DNA of 64,000 nucleotides from Gemmatimonadaceae bacterium (GCA_019694735.1 JAIBBJ010000064.1:1-64000); one strand, 5' to 3'; shown: positions 37,346 to 49,721, numbered from the stretch's first letter. Made by a program: numbers and translations. The notes: generated by a model from the sequence alone, not told the origin.

Positions 37346-38727
37346 CAGTGCCCGGTGCCGGGGGTCGTGTCGATCCCCTGCGCGTGCATCCACCCCTCCA
37401 CCTCGCCGCGCAGCTGCGCAAGGCGCGCCTCCGAGTCCGCCTCGAAGCGCATCACGAGGATCGGCTGCGTGTTCGACTGGCGAATCAGCCCCCACCCGCC
37501 GTCGAACAGGATCCGCACGCCGTCCACGTCGCTGACCTCGTACTTCGCCTTGAAGTGCGCCAGCGCCGCCTGCACGATCGCCGTCTTCCGGTCGTCCGGG
37601 CAGTCGATGCGCAGCTCCGGCGTGGACACGAAGCGCGGCACGTCGGCGAGCAGCTGCTTCACCGTCCGCCCCGCGGACGCGACGATGCGCATCAGGCGTG
37701 CCGCGGCGTAGAGCGCGTCGTCGTGGCCGTAGAACCCCTCGCTGAAGAACATGTGGCCCGACATCTCACCGGCCAGCGGCGCCTGCAGCTCCTTCATCTT
37801 GTCCTTGATCAGCGAGTGTCCGGTCTTCCACATCACCGCGCGGCCGCCTGCCCGCTCGATCCCGTCCGGCAGCGCCTGCGAGCACTTCACGTCGAAGATG
37901 ATGGACTGCCCCGCCCCGGTCCGCTGCAGCACGTCACGCGCGTAGAGCAGCAGCAGGTAGTCGCCCCAGATGATCGTCCCGTCGCCGTCCACGATCCCGA
38001 TCCGGTCGGCGTCGCCGTCGAACCCGATGCCGAGCTGCGCGCCCGTGCGCCGTACCTCGCGGATCAGGTCCTGCAGGTTCTCGACCACCGTCGGGTCCGG
38101 GTGGTGGTTGGGGAACGTGCCGTCGCTCTCGGCGAAGAGCAGCGTCGTGTCGGCGCCGAGCGCCTGGAAGAGCGCGGGCGCGACGATCGCGCCGGCGCCG
38201 TTGCCGCAGTCGATCACGACCTTGAGGTCCTGCGGCAGCGGGCCGATCCGTTGCGCGATGTCGGCCACGTAGCGGTCCACCACCGCCTCGTGCCGCACCG
38301 TGCCCGCGCCGGTCGGGAAGACGCCCGTCGCGATCAGGTCGCGCAGGTGCAGGATCCCCTCACCGTGCAGCGAGCCCGTCCCCACGCAGCACTTGAAACC
38401 GTTGTACTCCGGCGGGTTGTGCGAGCCGGTGATCTGGATGCCCGCCACCACCGGGAGGTTGTGCAGCGCCCAGTAGAGCAGCGGCGTCGGCACCGTCCCG
38501 ATGTCGATCACGTCGAGCCCGGCCCCCGTGAGCCCCTTCACCAGCGCGTCGCGCAACGCGTGGCCGCTCGGCCGGTTGTCGCGCCCCACGGCCACCGCAC
38601 CGCTCAGCCCGTGCTCCTTGAGGATGATGGCGTACCCGCGGCCGATCGCCTCGGCCGCCTCCACCGTGAGGTCCTTGCCGTAGATGCCGCGGATGTCGTA
38701 CTGCCGGAAGATGCCGGGAGCGATCAT
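37345..38727 (-). CDS. Phosphomannomutase / phosphoglucomutase
   Basis: A 460-residue alpha-D-phosphohexomutase of the AlgC/ManB type. It has the phosphoserine loop IQITGSHNPPEYNGFK (about residue 100), Mg loop GIGFDGDADRIGIVD, sugar-specificity loop GEMSGHMFFSE and phosphate-binding RQSNTQPILVMRFE. It interconverts mannose and/or glucose 6- and 1-phosphates for sugar nucleotides, presumably feeding the glycosyltransferases elsewhere in the window. Which sugar is preferred cannot be read from sequence. Confidence 0.94.
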   Translation of the reverse strand: MIAPGIFRQYDIRGIYGKDLTVEAAEAIGRGYAIILKEHGLSGAVAVGRDNRPSGHALRDALVKGLTGAGLDVIDIGTVPTPLLYWALHNLPVVAGIQITGSHNPPEYNGFKCCVGTGSLHGEGILHLRDLIATGVFPTGAGTVRHEAVVDRYVADIAQRIGPLPQDLKVVIDCGNGAGAIVAPALFQALGADTTLLFAESDGTFPNHHPDPTVVENLQDLIREVRRTGAQLGIGFDGDADRIGIVDGDGTIIWGDYLLLLYARDVLQRTGAGQSIIFDVKCSQALPDGIERAGGRAVMWKTGHSLIKDKMKELQAPLAGEMSGHMFFSEGFYGHDDALYAAARLMRIVASAGRTVKQLLADVPRFVSTPELRIDCPDDRKTAIVQAALAHFKAKYEVSDVDGVRILFDGGWGLIRQSNTQPILVMRFEADSEARLAQLRGEVEGWMHAQGIDTTPGTGH

Positions 38728-38750
38728 GGGAGCGTTGGGGGCGGATGTGA

Positions 38751-38778
38751 CACGGGGCGCCGCAGCGGGCGCCCCGTG
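38751..38778 (-). terminator. Hairpin terminator after nuoN
   Basis: A perfect 11-bp stem CACGGGGCGCC / GGCGCCCCGTG (38751-38761 with 38768-38778, 6-base loop) in the gap between nuoN and the phosphomannomutase start. It lacks a T-run. Confidence 0.55.
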
Positions 38779-38837
38779 GAATCTCCGGTGCCGGCGTCCG
38801 CCGCGCTACGGGCGCGCGCCCGCCGCCGCGCCGGGCC

Positions 38838-40379
38838 CTACTTGTTCGCCAGCGGGTCCATCTGCGGCAGCCCCATCTGCAGCGCCGGCGAGAAGGGGTA
38901 CGGGCGGAACCCGTTGTCCTTCGTGATCGCCACCAGCTGCGACGGGAAGAGCCCGAGCGCCAGGATCAGCGCCGCGGTCACCACCATCACCGTCCGCGTC
39001 AGCACGCCCGCCGCCGGCGGCGCCGGCGCGTCGGCCGGGCGCGGCTGCATGAACATCGCCCGGACCACCTGCAGGTAGTAGCCCGCCGAGATCACCGACG
39101 TCACCACGAGGATCACCGCCAGCGCCGAGAGCCGCGACGGCGACGCCAGCGCAGCCTGCACCAGGTACCACTTGGCGAAGAAGCCGATCCCGCCGAACAC
39201 CGGGAAGCCGAGCAGCGCCAGCAGGTACACGCCCATCGCCGTCGCCAGCCACGGCCGCACGTGCCAGAGCCCCTCGTAGTCGGCGATCCGCGCGTCCGTC
39301 GTCCCCGCCGGCTGCATCGTCGCGACCACCGCGAACGCGCCGAACGTCGCCAGCGTGTACGCCAGCACGTAGAACGTGAACGCCGTCGAGGCGAACGCCG
39401 ACGCCGCGGTCACCGCGACGAGCAGGTACCCCGAGTGCACGATGCTCGAGTACGCCAGCATCCGCTTGATGTTCTTCTGCTGCAGCGCGACCACGTTCCC
39501 CACCACCATGGTCACCACCGCCAGCCACCAGGTCGCATTGGCCCAGCCGGCCCAGCCGAAGTAGAACCCCTCGAACCAGATCCGCAGGAACGCCGCGAAC
39601 GCCGCCGCCTTCACGCTCGCCGCCATGAAGGCGGTGATCGGCGTCGGGGCGCCGTCATAGACGTCCGGTGCCCACATGTGGAACGGCGCCGCCGCCACCT
39701 TGAACCCGAGCCCCACCAGCAGCAGCCCGCACCCGACGAGGAACATCGGGTCCTTGGCCAGCTGCAGCGAGCCCACCGCGTTGCCGATCCGGTTGAGCTG
39801 CGTCTCGCCGGTCGCGCCGTAGATCAGCGCCATCCCGTACAGCAGGAACCCGGTCGCGAACGCGCCGAGCAGGAAGTACTTGAGCGACGCCTCGGCCGAG
39901 CGCGGGCTGCGCCGGTCGAGCCCCGCCAGCACGTACACCGCCACCGACATGATCTCGATGCCGAGGAACACCACCATCAGGTCGCGCGCGGCGGCGAGGA
40001 TCATCATGCCGCTCGCCGCGAACAGCACCAGCACGTGCGACTCGGCCTGCGTGATGCCGTCGCGGTCGTTGTGCTCGATCGCGAGGGCGATCGTGCCCGC
40101 CGCGCCGAGCAGCACCACGAGGTCCACCAGGAAGCGGAAGCCGTCCACCGCGATGACGCCGCCGGTGTTGGTCGCGTCATGCCGGAGGGCCATCCACGCC
40201 ACCGTGCCGAACACCGCCGTCAGCAGCCCGAGCGACGCGTAGCCCACCGTGCGCTGGTGGTGCGCCGAGTCGCGCTTCCACGCGGCGAGGAGCATCAGGC
40301 ACATCGCCCCGCCCATCAGGAGGAGGTCGGGGAGCAGCGCCGCGGTCAGCTGGGCCGGGATCGCGAGGTCGTAGAGCAT
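38838..40379 (-). CDS. nuoN: NADH-quinone oxidoreductase subunit N
   Basis: A 513-residue antiporter-like membrane subunit of complex I, with about 14 helices. Conserved features are ESHVLVLFAASGMMILAAARDL, the Glu in LGIEIMSVAVYVLAG, RSAEASLKYFLLGAFATGF, the broken-helix region VAAAPFHMWAPDVYDGAPTP and NIKRMLAYSSIVHSGY. Final gene of the nuo operon, one base after nuoM. Confidence 0.97.
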   Translation of the reverse strand: MLYDLAIPAQLTAALLPDLLLMGGAMCLMLLAAWKRDSAHHQRTVGYASLGLLTAVFGTVAWMALRHDATNTGGVIAVDGFRFLVDLVVLLGAAGTIALAIEHNDRDGITQAESHVLVLFAASGMMILAAARDLMVVFLGIEIMSVAVYVLAGLDRRSPRSAEASLKYFLLGAFATGFLLYGMALIYGATGETQLNRIGNAVGSLQLAKDPMFLVGCGLLLVGLGFKVAAAPFHMWAPDVYDGAPTPITAFMAASVKAAAFAAFLRIWFEGFYFGWAGWANATWWLAVVTMVVGNVVALQQKNIKRMLAYSSIVHSGYLLVAVTAASAFASTAFTFYVLAYTLATFGAFAVVATMQPAGTTDARIADYEGLWHVRPWLATAMGVYLLALLGFPVFGGIGFFAKWYLVQAALASPSRLSALAVILVVTSVISAGYYLQVVRAMFMQPRPADAPAPPAAGVLTRTVMVVTAALILALGLFPSQLVAITKDNGFRPYPFSPALQMGLPQMDPLANK

Positions 40380-40380
40380 C

Positions 40381-41982
40381 TCAGCGCCCCTCCCCGTTCA
40401 GGCCGGTGCCGTCCGCCTTGCGGAGCGTGCTCAGCCGCGCCGCCTCGACGCCGCGGACCAGCCGATCCGCCGCCGCCTCGGTGCGCGTGAGCACCGGCTT
40501 GGGATACACCCCCATCCACACGATCGCGAGGAGGAGCGGCACGAGCAGCCCGATCTCGCGCCAGTTCAGGTCGTGCCCCTTGAGGGCCTGGTTCTCGGGC
40601 TTCACGAGCGGGTTGTAGATGATGCGCTGGACCGCCCAGAGCAGGTACGCGGCGGCGAAGATCACGCTCGTCGCCGCCACGAAGCTGAACCACGGCTGCG
40701 TGGGGAACGAGCCGAGCAGGACGAGGAACTCGCCGACGAATCCGTTCGTGCCGGGCACGCCGATCGAGCTCAGCGCCACGATCGTCAGGCAGGTCGCGAA
40801 GATCGGCATCACCTTCGCGATCCCGCCGAAGTCCTCGAGCTGCCGCGTGTGCCGCCGCTCGTAGATCATCCCGATCAGCAGGAACAGCGCGCCCGTGGAC
40901 ACGCCGTGGCTGATCGTCACCACCAGCGCCCCCTGCAGGGACTCCACCGTCATCGCGAAGATGCCGAGCATCACGAAGCCGAGGTGCGAGACCGACGAGT
41001 ACGCGACCAGCTTCTTGAAGTCGGGCTGCACGAGCGCCACCAGCGCGCCGTACACGATCCCGGTCACCGCGAGCACCAGCATCACCATCCGGACGGTCGG
41101 GTGCATCGCGACCTCCGGGAAGAGCGGCACCGCGAACCGCACGAAGCCGAAGGTGCCCATCTTGAGCATGATCGCCGCCAGGATCACCGACCCCGCGGTC
41201 GGCGCCTCGACGTGCGCGTCGGGCAGCCACGTATGGAAGGGGAACATCGGCACCTTCACCGCGAACGCGATCGCGAACGCGAGGAAGACCCACATCGCCC
41301 CGGTCACCGGCGCCGCCTTCGTCATCACCATGATCGCGTCGTAGCCGAACACCGGCGGGCCGCCCCGCCCCGCCTGCAGTCCCAGCCACACGATCGCCAC
41401 CAGCATCAGCAGCGACCCGACCATCGTGTAGAGGAAGAACTTCAGCGAGGCGTAGAGCCGCCGCTGGCCGCCCCACACGCCGATGATCAGGTACATCGGG
41501 ACCAGCATCACCTCCCACATCACGTAGAAGAGCACCAGGTCGAGCGCCATGAAGACGCCGAGCATGCCCGTCGTGAGGATCAGGAGGAGCGCGTAGTAGC
41601 TGTGGGTCTTCTCCCGCACGCTCGTCCAGCTGCCGAGCACCGCCAGCGGCATGATGAGCGTCGTCAGCAGGATCAGCATCTGCGCGATGCCGTCGATGCC
41701 GATCGTGAACCGGACCCCCCACTGCGGGATCCAGGCGAGGTCCACCTTGCCGTACCAATCCGGGCTGGCCGGGTCGAGCGCCCACCACAGGCCGAGCGAC
41801 AGCACGGCCTCGGCGAGGAAGATCCCGAGCGCGAGCTGGCGCGCGGCCGGCATCGCCGACGCGTCGTCGCCCTTGTGCATCGCGCCCTGCGCGACCACCA
41901 GCACGGCGCCGAGCAGCGGGAGCAGCAGCAGGGCCGGCAGGATCCAGCCGGCGTATCCGATCCCGTCGAGGAACTGGGTCAT
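40381..41982 (-). CDS. nuoM: NADH-quinone oxidoreductase subunit M
   Basis: A 533-residue proton-pumping, antiporter-like subunit. FYVMWEVMLVPMYLIIGVWG carries the conserved Glu of the fifth helix. VPMFPFHTWLPDAHVEAPT with SVILAAIMLKMGTFG marks the broken helix and central Lys, and KLVAYSSVSHLGFVMLG the later conserved Lys/His region. Ten bases separate it from nuoL. Confidence 0.97.
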   Translation of the reverse strand: MTQFLDGIGYAGWILPALLLLPLLGAVLVVAQGAMHKGDDASAMPAARQLALGIFLAEAVLSLGLWWALDPASPDWYGKVDLAWIPQWGVRFTIGIDGIAQMLILLTTLIMPLAVLGSWTSVREKTHSYYALLLILTTGMLGVFMALDLVLFYVMWEVMLVPMYLIIGVWGGQRRLYASLKFFLYTMVGSLLMLVAIVWLGLQAGRGGPPVFGYDAIMVMTKAAPVTGAMWVFLAFAIAFAVKVPMFPFHTWLPDAHVEAPTAGSVILAAIMLKMGTFGFVRFAVPLFPEVAMHPTVRMVMLVLAVTGIVYGALVALVQPDFKKLVAYSSVSHLGFVMLGIFAMTVESLQGALVVTISHGVSTGALFLLIGMIYERRHTRQLEDFGGIAKVMPIFATCLTIVALSSIGVPGTNGFVGEFLVLLGSFPTQPWFSFVAATSVIFAAAYLLWAVQRIIYNPLVKPENQALKGHDLNWREIGLLVPLLLAIVWMGVYPKPVLTRTEAAADRLVRGVEAARLSTLRKADGTGLNGEGR

Positions 41983-41992
41983 GGCGGGTTCC

Positions 41993-44205
<2,213 letters not shown>

Positions 44206-44206
<1 letters not shown>

Positions 44207-44499
44207 CAGCCCTTCAGGAGGTTGATGTCCTCGAGGTCCACCGACTGCCGGTGCCGGAAGATCGCGATGATGATCGCCAGCCCCACCGCCGCCTCCGCGG
44301 CCGCGACCGTCATCACCATCACCACGAACACCTGGCCGGTGGCCCCGTACAGCTTCGAGAGCGCGACGAACGACAGGTTCACGGCGTTCAGCATCAGCTC
44401 CACGCACATGAACAGGATGATCGCGTTGCGGCGCGTCAGCACGCCGATCACGCCGATCGTGAACAGCACGGCCGAGAGGGCCAGGGACTCAGCGAGCAT
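44206..44499 (-). CDS. nuoK: NADH-quinone oxidoreductase subunit K
   Basis: A 97-residue three-helix membrane subunit. The two Glu on neighbouring helices needed for proton transfer are in [19 protein letters not shown] and [18 protein letters not shown]. It overlaps nuoJ by 11 bases and nuoL by 4. Confidence 0.97.
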
Positions 44500-45058
44500 C
44501 GCCGCCCTCCCGCTTCTTGCCGATCACCACCGCCCCGACGATCGCCGTGAGCAGCAGCATGGACGTGAGCTCGAACGCCAGCAGGTGCTCCCGGAAGAGC
44601 GGCGCCGCGATCGGCCCGATCACCCCGCCCGGGCCGTCGATGGCCTCCGCCGCCTGCCGCGCCAGCGCCGCCTTCGGCGTCAGCTCGGCCGCGAACTCGC
44701 TCTGCGCCAGCACCATCACCTCGGCCAGCATCGCCAGCCCCACGAACCCCGCCGCGAGCCGGCCCGCGTTCCCCCGCAGGTCCGTCACCGCCTCGGCGTG
44801 CCCGAGGTTCAGCAGCATCACCACGAACAGGAACACCACCATGATCGCGCCGGCGTACACGAGCACCTGGATCGCGCCGATGAACTGCGCGCCGAGCAGC
44901 ACGTACTCCGCCGCCAGGCAGAACATCACGTTCACCAGCCACATCGCCGCCGCCACCGGGCTCTTCCGCGTGACGAAGAGCAGCGCCGAGGCGATCGCCA
45001 GCAGCCCGAAGAGGTAGAAGTGGAACGAGTAGAACAGGGGGAAGAACTCGTGGCGCAT
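44489..45058 (-). CDS. nuoJ: NADH-quinone oxidoreductase subunit J
   Basis: A 189-residue membrane subunit with five helices, including the conserved [20 protein letters not shown] pi-bulge region and [15 protein letters not shown]. The loop between helices four and five is longer and charged. It begins 4 bases after nuoI and ends inside nuoK. Confidence 0.95.
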   Translation of the reverse strand: MRHEFFPLFYSFHFYLFGLLAIASALLFVTRKSPVAAAMWLVNVMFCLAAEYVLLGAQFIGAIQVLVYAGAIMVVFLFVVMLLNLGHAEAVTDLRGNAGRLAAGFVGLAMLAEVMVLAQSEFAAELTPKAALARQAAEAIDGPGGVIGPIAAPLFREHLLAFELTSMLLLTAIVGAVVIGKKREGGDAR

Positions 45059-45062
45059 GGCC

Positions 45063-45560
45063 TCACTCCCCCTTCGGATGCGCGGGATCCCACAGCTCGC
45101 TCACCGGGTGCGTCTGCGCCGTGAGCCGCTCGAGGTCGTACACGAACCGGTCGCGCCGGAACTCCGCGTTCTCGTAGTGCCGCCCCAGGTGGATCGCCTC
45201 CTCCGGGCACACCTCCTGGCAGTAGCCGCAGAAGATGCAGCGGAACTCGTCGATCTCGAACACGAGCGGGTAGCGGTTCCCCTCCTCGTCCTCGCCCGGG
45301 ACCAGCTTGATGCAGTTCGCCGGGCAGACCGTCGGACAGAGGCCGCAGGCCACGCACTTCGCCTTGCCGTCCTCCGTCGTCAGCATCCGGTGCGTCCCCC
45401 GCCACCGCGGCGAGAGGTCCCACTTCTCCTCCGGGTACTGGATCGTCACCCGGTGCGGGTCCACCAGGTGCTTCAGGGTCAGCATCATGCCCTTCAGCGT
45501 GGCGCGCACGTAGCTCACCTCGCCCACCGGGCGCTCCATCACCTTCACGTTGATCGCCAT
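45063..45560 (-). CDS. nuoI: NADH-quinone oxidoreductase subunit I
   Basis: A 165-residue ferredoxin-like subunit carrying clusters N6a and N6b. Two 4Fe-4S motifs are intact: CVACGLCPTVCPANC and CIFCGYCQEVCPEEA. ATG 45560 overlaps the nuoH stop (ATGA). It passes electrons from NuoG to NuoB. Confidence 0.97.
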   Translation of the reverse strand: MAINVKVMERPVGEVSYVRATLKGMMLTLKHLVDPHRVTIQYPEEKWDLSPRWRGTHRMLTTEDGKAKCVACGLCPTVCPANCIKLVPGEDEEGNRYPLVFEIDEFRCIFCGYCQEVCPEEAIHLGRHYENAEFRRDRFVYDLERLTAQTHPVSELWDPAHPKGE

Positions 45561-46822
45561 CAGCGGGACTCCCCCGAGGCGAGGGTGGACCGGAGCTCGG
45601 CGGCACGGCGCAGCTGCGCCACCCGCTCCTTGTGCAGCCGCGAGTACGCGGGGCTGATGAGCCGCCCGCGGTCGATCAGCACGAACAGGATCACCAGACA
45701 CACCAGGTTGATGCCGAGCAGCGCGCCCTTGAACGCCCAGCCCGTGCGCGACGCCCCCGACGCGTCCAGCGCCAGGATCGCGCTCGCCACGATCACGATG
45801 TACGCCAGCGCCGTCGGCAGCAGGATCTTCCACCCGAGCGACATCAGCTGGTCATACCGGAACCGCGGCAGCGTCCAGCGGATCCAGATGAAGAAGAACA
45901 CGAAGGCGTAGAGCTTCGCCGCGAACATCGCGAACGTCGCCAGCGTCTTCAGCACGGTCGCCGGGCCCGTGTCGTCCCAGCTCGTGAACGGGATGTCCCA
46001 CCCGCCCAGGAACAGCGTCACGAACATCGCGCTCGCCGTGATCACGTTCGCGTACTCGGCGATGAAGAACATCGAGAACTTCATCCCCGAGTACTCCGAG
46101 TGGTACCCGGCGATCAGCTCCGACTCCGCCTCCGGCAGGTCGAACGGCACCCGGTTCGTCTCGGCGAACGCCGAGACCAGGAAGATGAACGCCGCCACGC
46201 TGATCAGGACGACGTTGTACGCCCCCGCCTGCTGCTGCGCCACGATCGCCGGCAGCGAGACGTTCCCCGCCACCAGCAGCACGCAGACCAGGCTCATCCC
46301 CATCGCGATCTCGTAGCTCACCATCTGCGCCGACGACCGCAGGCCGCCCAGCAGCGCGTACTTGTTGTTCGACGACCACCCCGCCAGCACGATGCCATAG
46401 ACGCCGAGCGACGTGATCGCGAGCAGGTAGAGGAAGCCCACCGGCAGGTCGGCCACCACGAGGTCGATGCGCCCCCACGGCGTCGGCAGCGGCGCGCCGA
46501 ACGGGATCACCGCCCACGCGATCATCGCCGTGCAGAACGAGAGCGCCGGCGCCAGCACGAAGAGGGGCTTGTTCACGTCCCCCGGCATCGTCTCTTCCTT
46601 CAGGAAGTTCTTCACGCCGTCCGCCGCCACCTGCAGGAGGCCCCACGGGCCCACCCGGTTCGGCCCGTGCCGGTCCTGGATCCAGGCCGACACCTTCCGC
46701 TCGGCCAGCGTCGTGTACGCCACCACCACCATGTAGATGGTGAAGACGAACAGCATCTTGATCACCGTCGCCAGGAGGAACACCATCGTGGACGGCGGCA
46801 GCTGCATCGGATCGAGCGGCAT
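45560..46822 (-). CDS. nuoH: NADH-quinone oxidoreductase subunit H
   Basis: A 420-residue membrane subunit forming the quinone channel. Signatures are YTTLAERKVSAWIQDRHGPN, GPWGLLQVAADGVKNFLKEE, ETNRVPFDLPEAESELIAGY and the terminal WTLPRFRYDQLMSLGWK. ATG 46822 overlaps the nuoG stop by one base. Confidence 0.97.
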   Translation of the reverse strand: MPLDPMQLPPSTMVFLLATVIKMLFVFTIYMVVVAYTTLAERKVSAWIQDRHGPNRVGPWGLLQVAADGVKNFLKEETMPGDVNKPLFVLAPALSFCTAMIAWAVIPFGAPLPTPWGRIDLVVADLPVGFLYLLAITSLGVYGIVLAGWSSNNKYALLGGLRSSAQMVSYEIAMGMSLVCVLLVAGNVSLPAIVAQQQAGAYNVVLISVAAFIFLVSAFAETNRVPFDLPEAESELIAGYHSEYSGMKFSMFFIAEYANVITASAMFVTLFLGGWDIPFTSWDDTGPATVLKTLATFAMFAAKLYAFVFFFIWIRWTLPRFRYDQLMSLGWKILLPTALAYIVIVASAILALDASGASRTGWAFKGALLGINLVCLVILFVLIDRGRLISPAYSRLHKERVAQLRRAAELRSTLASGESR

Positions 46823-48396
46823 CAGGCGGCCCCCGCCCCGGCCCCGGCGACGGTCGCGCCGCGGAGCCCGATGAGGTCATAGGAGAGCCCGGCGAACGCC
46901 GGCTCGCTCGCCGCGAGCTCCGCGAACGTCGCCGACGGCAGGGTGCAGGCGTTGGAATCCGCCCCCACCGCGGTCGCGAGGTCCGCCAGCGCGTACCAGC
47001 TCGGCCGCGCCAGCCCCGGCGCCGCCTTCGCCTGCAGGTACCGCTGCACCCGGCCGCGGAGGTTCGTGAACGTCCCCTCCTCCTCCGCCACGTTCGCGAT
47101 CGGCAGCGCCGCCGCGACCTTCGGCAGGTGGAGCGGCAGGGTCGTGCCGACCACGATCACCGCGCTCGCCTTCGCGACCGCGGACGCGGCCGCGTCCACG
47201 CCCTCGAGCACGTCATCGGCCAGCACGAGGACGTCGCCGTCCTTGAGCCCGCTGAGCACGTCGGCATCACGCCGCGCGAAGCCGAGGAGCTCGGCGCCCT
47301 GCACGTTCGGGGCACGGTCGGCGCGGAGCGCGAGGTCCTTCACCCCCGGCAGCGGTGCCTCCGGGCCCGTCGCGCAGCGGAAGGCGCCCTCGCCCCCCGT
47401 CTTCGTGATGAGGCGCTTGAGCAGGAAGAGCGCCTCGTTGGAGAGCTTCGGGCTCGCCACCACGTACGCCCGCTTCCCCGCGAGCGCCTTCGCCGCCTCG
47501 GCGTACGCGATCTCCCAGTCCACCGGCGAGAGCGCGCCCGCGAGCGCGATCTTCGGGACCTCGAGCCGGTCGGCGCGGTTCATCCAGCGGTAGTCGAGCC
47601 GCCCCGCGTCGCAGAGGTAGAACTTGTTGACGTCCTCGTTGGAGCGCGGCTTCTGCCGCACCACCACGTTGTCGCGCGTCTCGAGGATGCTGTTGCACCC
47701 CTGCGAGCACCCCGTGCAGACCGAGGCCGTGCGGTCGAGCTCCCAGGCGCGCGCCTTGTTCAGGAAGTCCTTCGAGACCAGCGCGCCCACCGGGCAGAGG
47801 TCGATCACGTTCGCCGCCCACGGCTGCGTCAGGTCGGCGTCCGGCGCCTTGGCGATCATCGCCCGGTCGCCGCGCTCCGAGACGCAGAGCACCGGGTCCT
47901 GGTGCACGTCGTCCATGAACCGCACGCAGCGCGTGCAGAGGATGCAGCGGTTGGTGACGTACAGGACGTCCCCGCCGAAGTCCTCCACCGGGTTGAAGCG
48001 CTTGGGCTCGCGGTAGCGCGAGTCGGCGCGCCCTTCCTGGAAGGTGTAGTCCTGCAGCTCGCACTCGCCCGCCTGGTCGCAGATCGGGCAGTCGAGCGGG
48101 TGGTTGATGAGCAGGAGCTCCAGCACGCCCTTGCGGGCCTCGAGCGCCTTCTCCGAGTACACGTGCACCACCTGCCCCTCGCCCACCGCCGTCGCGCACG
48201 ACGGGGCGAGCTTCGGCATCTTCTCCACCTCCACCAGGCACATGCGGCAGACGCCGGCCACGGGGAGCCCGGGGTGGTAGCAGTAGTGCGGGATCAGCAC
48301 GCCGGCCTGCTTCGCGGCCTCGAGGATCATCGTCCCCTCGGGCACCGCGACCTGGCGGCCCTCGATCGTCAGGTTCACCAGCTTCTGCTCGCTCAT
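46822..48396 (-). CDS. nuoG: NADH-quinone oxidoreductase subunit G, short form
   Basis: A 524-residue iron-sulfur subunit (many NuoG exceed 680). It has a 2Fe-2S domain (PHYCYHPGLPVAGVCRMCLV), the His-Cys3 cluster (HPLDCPICDQAGECELQDYT), two further 4Fe-4S ligands (NRCILCTRCVRF, VIDLCPVGAL) and the extra CTGCSQGCNSI motif that opens the molybdopterin-like domain. That last domain is cut short to about 250 residues but ends cleanly, so a compact natural form is likely. Confidence 0.95.
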   Translation of the reverse strand: MSEQKLVNLTIEGRQVAVPEGTMILEAAKQAGVLIPHYCYHPGLPVAGVCRMCLVEVEKMPKLAPSCATAVGEGQVVHVYSEKALEARKGVLELLLINHPLDCPICDQAGECELQDYTFQEGRADSRYREPKRFNPVEDFGGDVLYVTNRCILCTRCVRFMDDVHQDPVLCVSERGDRAMIAKAPDADLTQPWAANVIDLCPVGALVSKDFLNKARAWELDRTASVCTGCSQGCNSILETRDNVVVRQKPRSNEDVNKFYLCDAGRLDYRWMNRADRLEVPKIALAGALSPVDWEIAYAEAAKALAGKRAYVVASPKLSNEALFLLKRLITKTGGEGAFRCATGPEAPLPGVKDLALRADRAPNVQGAELLGFARRDADVLSGLKDGDVLVLADDVLEGVDAAASAVAKASAVIVVGTTLPLHLPKVAAALPIANVAEEEGTFTNLRGRVQRYLQAKAAPGLARPSWYALADLATAVGADSNACTLPSATFAELAASEPAFAGLSYDLIGLRGATVAGAGAGAA

Positions 48397-49721
48397 CAGC
48401 GCGCCCCCACGGCGGCACCCGCCATCGCGATGGTGGAGGACCGGCGGCCGGTGATCAGCGCCTCGAACTCGCCGCGGAACTTCCTGATGCCGGAGGTCAC
48501 CGGCGCGCCGCACGAGTCCGACAGCACGCAGATCGTCTTGCCGGTCATGTTCTCGCTGAGCTCGAAGATCGTGTCGAGGTCCTCGAACGTCCCCTGCCCG
48601 GCCACGATCCGCTCGAGGATCTTGGTCATCCACGCCGTGCCCTCGCGGCACTGCGTGCACTGGGCGCAGCTCTCGTGCGCGTAGAACCGCGCCAGCCGCG
48701 CCAGCTGCCGCGGCATGTTCTGCGCGTCGTCGAAGATGATGCAGCCGCCCGACCCGAGCATCGTGCCGACCTCGAGGAAGCCCTCGTAGTCCATCCGCAC
48801 CGACTCGGCCTCCTCGATCGTGATCACCGGCACCGACGACCCGCCGGGGATGATCGCCTTGAACTTCCGCCCCGCCGGCGGCCCGCCGCAGAGGTCGTAC
48901 AGGAACTCCTTGAACGGGAACCCGAGCGTGATCTCGTAGTTGCCCGGCTTCGCCACGTTGCCGCAGACCGAGATCAGCTTCGACCCCGTGCTCTTCGGCG
49001 ACGACAGGCACATGGCCTTGTACCACTCGGCGCCGTTGTTCAGGATGTGCGGCACCGCCGCCAGCGTCTCGACGTTGTTGATCGTCGTCGGCTTGCCGAA
49101 GAGCCCCGCCACCGCCGGGAACGGCGGCTTGATCCGCGGGTTGCCACGCTTGCCCTCGATCGAGTTCATCAGGGCCGTCTCTTCGCCGCAGATGTACGCG
49201 CCCGCGCCGCGGTGCACGAAGATCTCGAGCTTCTTCCCCGAGCCCATCGCGTTGGGGCCGATGATCCCGGCCGCCCGCGCCTCCGCCAGCGCCGCCTCCA
49301 TCACCCGGATCGGTTCCGTGAACTCGCCGCGGATGTAGATGTAGGCCGTGTCGGCGTAGATGGCGAGCGCGCCGATCGCCACCCCCTCGATGAGGGCGTG
49401 CGGCGTCCACCGCATGATCTCGCGGTCCTTGAACGTGCCCGGCTCCGACTCGTCGGCGTTGCAGCAGAGGTAGTGCTGCTTGCCGTCGGGCTTCATGAAC
49501 GACCACTTGAGGCCGGTCGGGAACCCGGCGCCGCCGCGGCCGCGGAGCCCCGAGGCCTTCACGAGGTCCTGGATCGCCGTCGGCTCCAGGTAGAGCGCCT
49601 GCTGTAGCGCCTTGTACCCGCCGCGCGCCTTCCACCCCTCGAGGGTGCGCGCCTCCGGCTCCCCGAAGTGCTTGGAGAGGATCGGCGTCTCGCGCGGGTG
49701 GGACTTATGGGGATAACCCAT
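48396..49721 (-). CDS. nuoF: NADH-quinone oxidoreductase subunit F
   Basis: A 441-residue NADH- and FMN-binding subunit. NADH site LRGRGGAGFPTGLKWSFM, FMN site RGAGAYICGEETALMNSIEG, and the N3 4Fe-4S ligands SCAQCTQCREGTAWM with the distant Cys in GKTICVLSDSCGAP. It starts about 45 bases after nuoE. Confidence 0.97.
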   Translation of the reverse strand: MGYPHKSHPRETPILSKHFGEPEARTLEGWKARGGYKALQQALYLEPTAIQDLVKASGLRGRGGAGFPTGLKWSFMKPDGKQHYLCCNADESEPGTFKDREIMRWTPHALIEGVAIGALAIYADTAYIYIRGEFTEPIRVMEAALAEARAAGIIGPNAMGSGKKLEIFVHRGAGAYICGEETALMNSIEGKRGNPRIKPPFPAVAGLFGKPTTINNVETLAAVPHILNNGAEWYKAMCLSSPKSTGSKLISVCGNVAKPGNYEITLGFPFKEFLYDLCGGPPAGRKFKAIIPGGSSVPVITIEEAESVRMDYEGFLEVGTMLGSGGCIIFDDAQNMPRQLARLARFYAHESCAQCTQCREGTAWMTKILERIVAGQGTFEDLDTIFELSENMTGKTICVLSDSCGAPVTSGIRKFRGEFEALITGRRSSTIAMAGAAVGAR

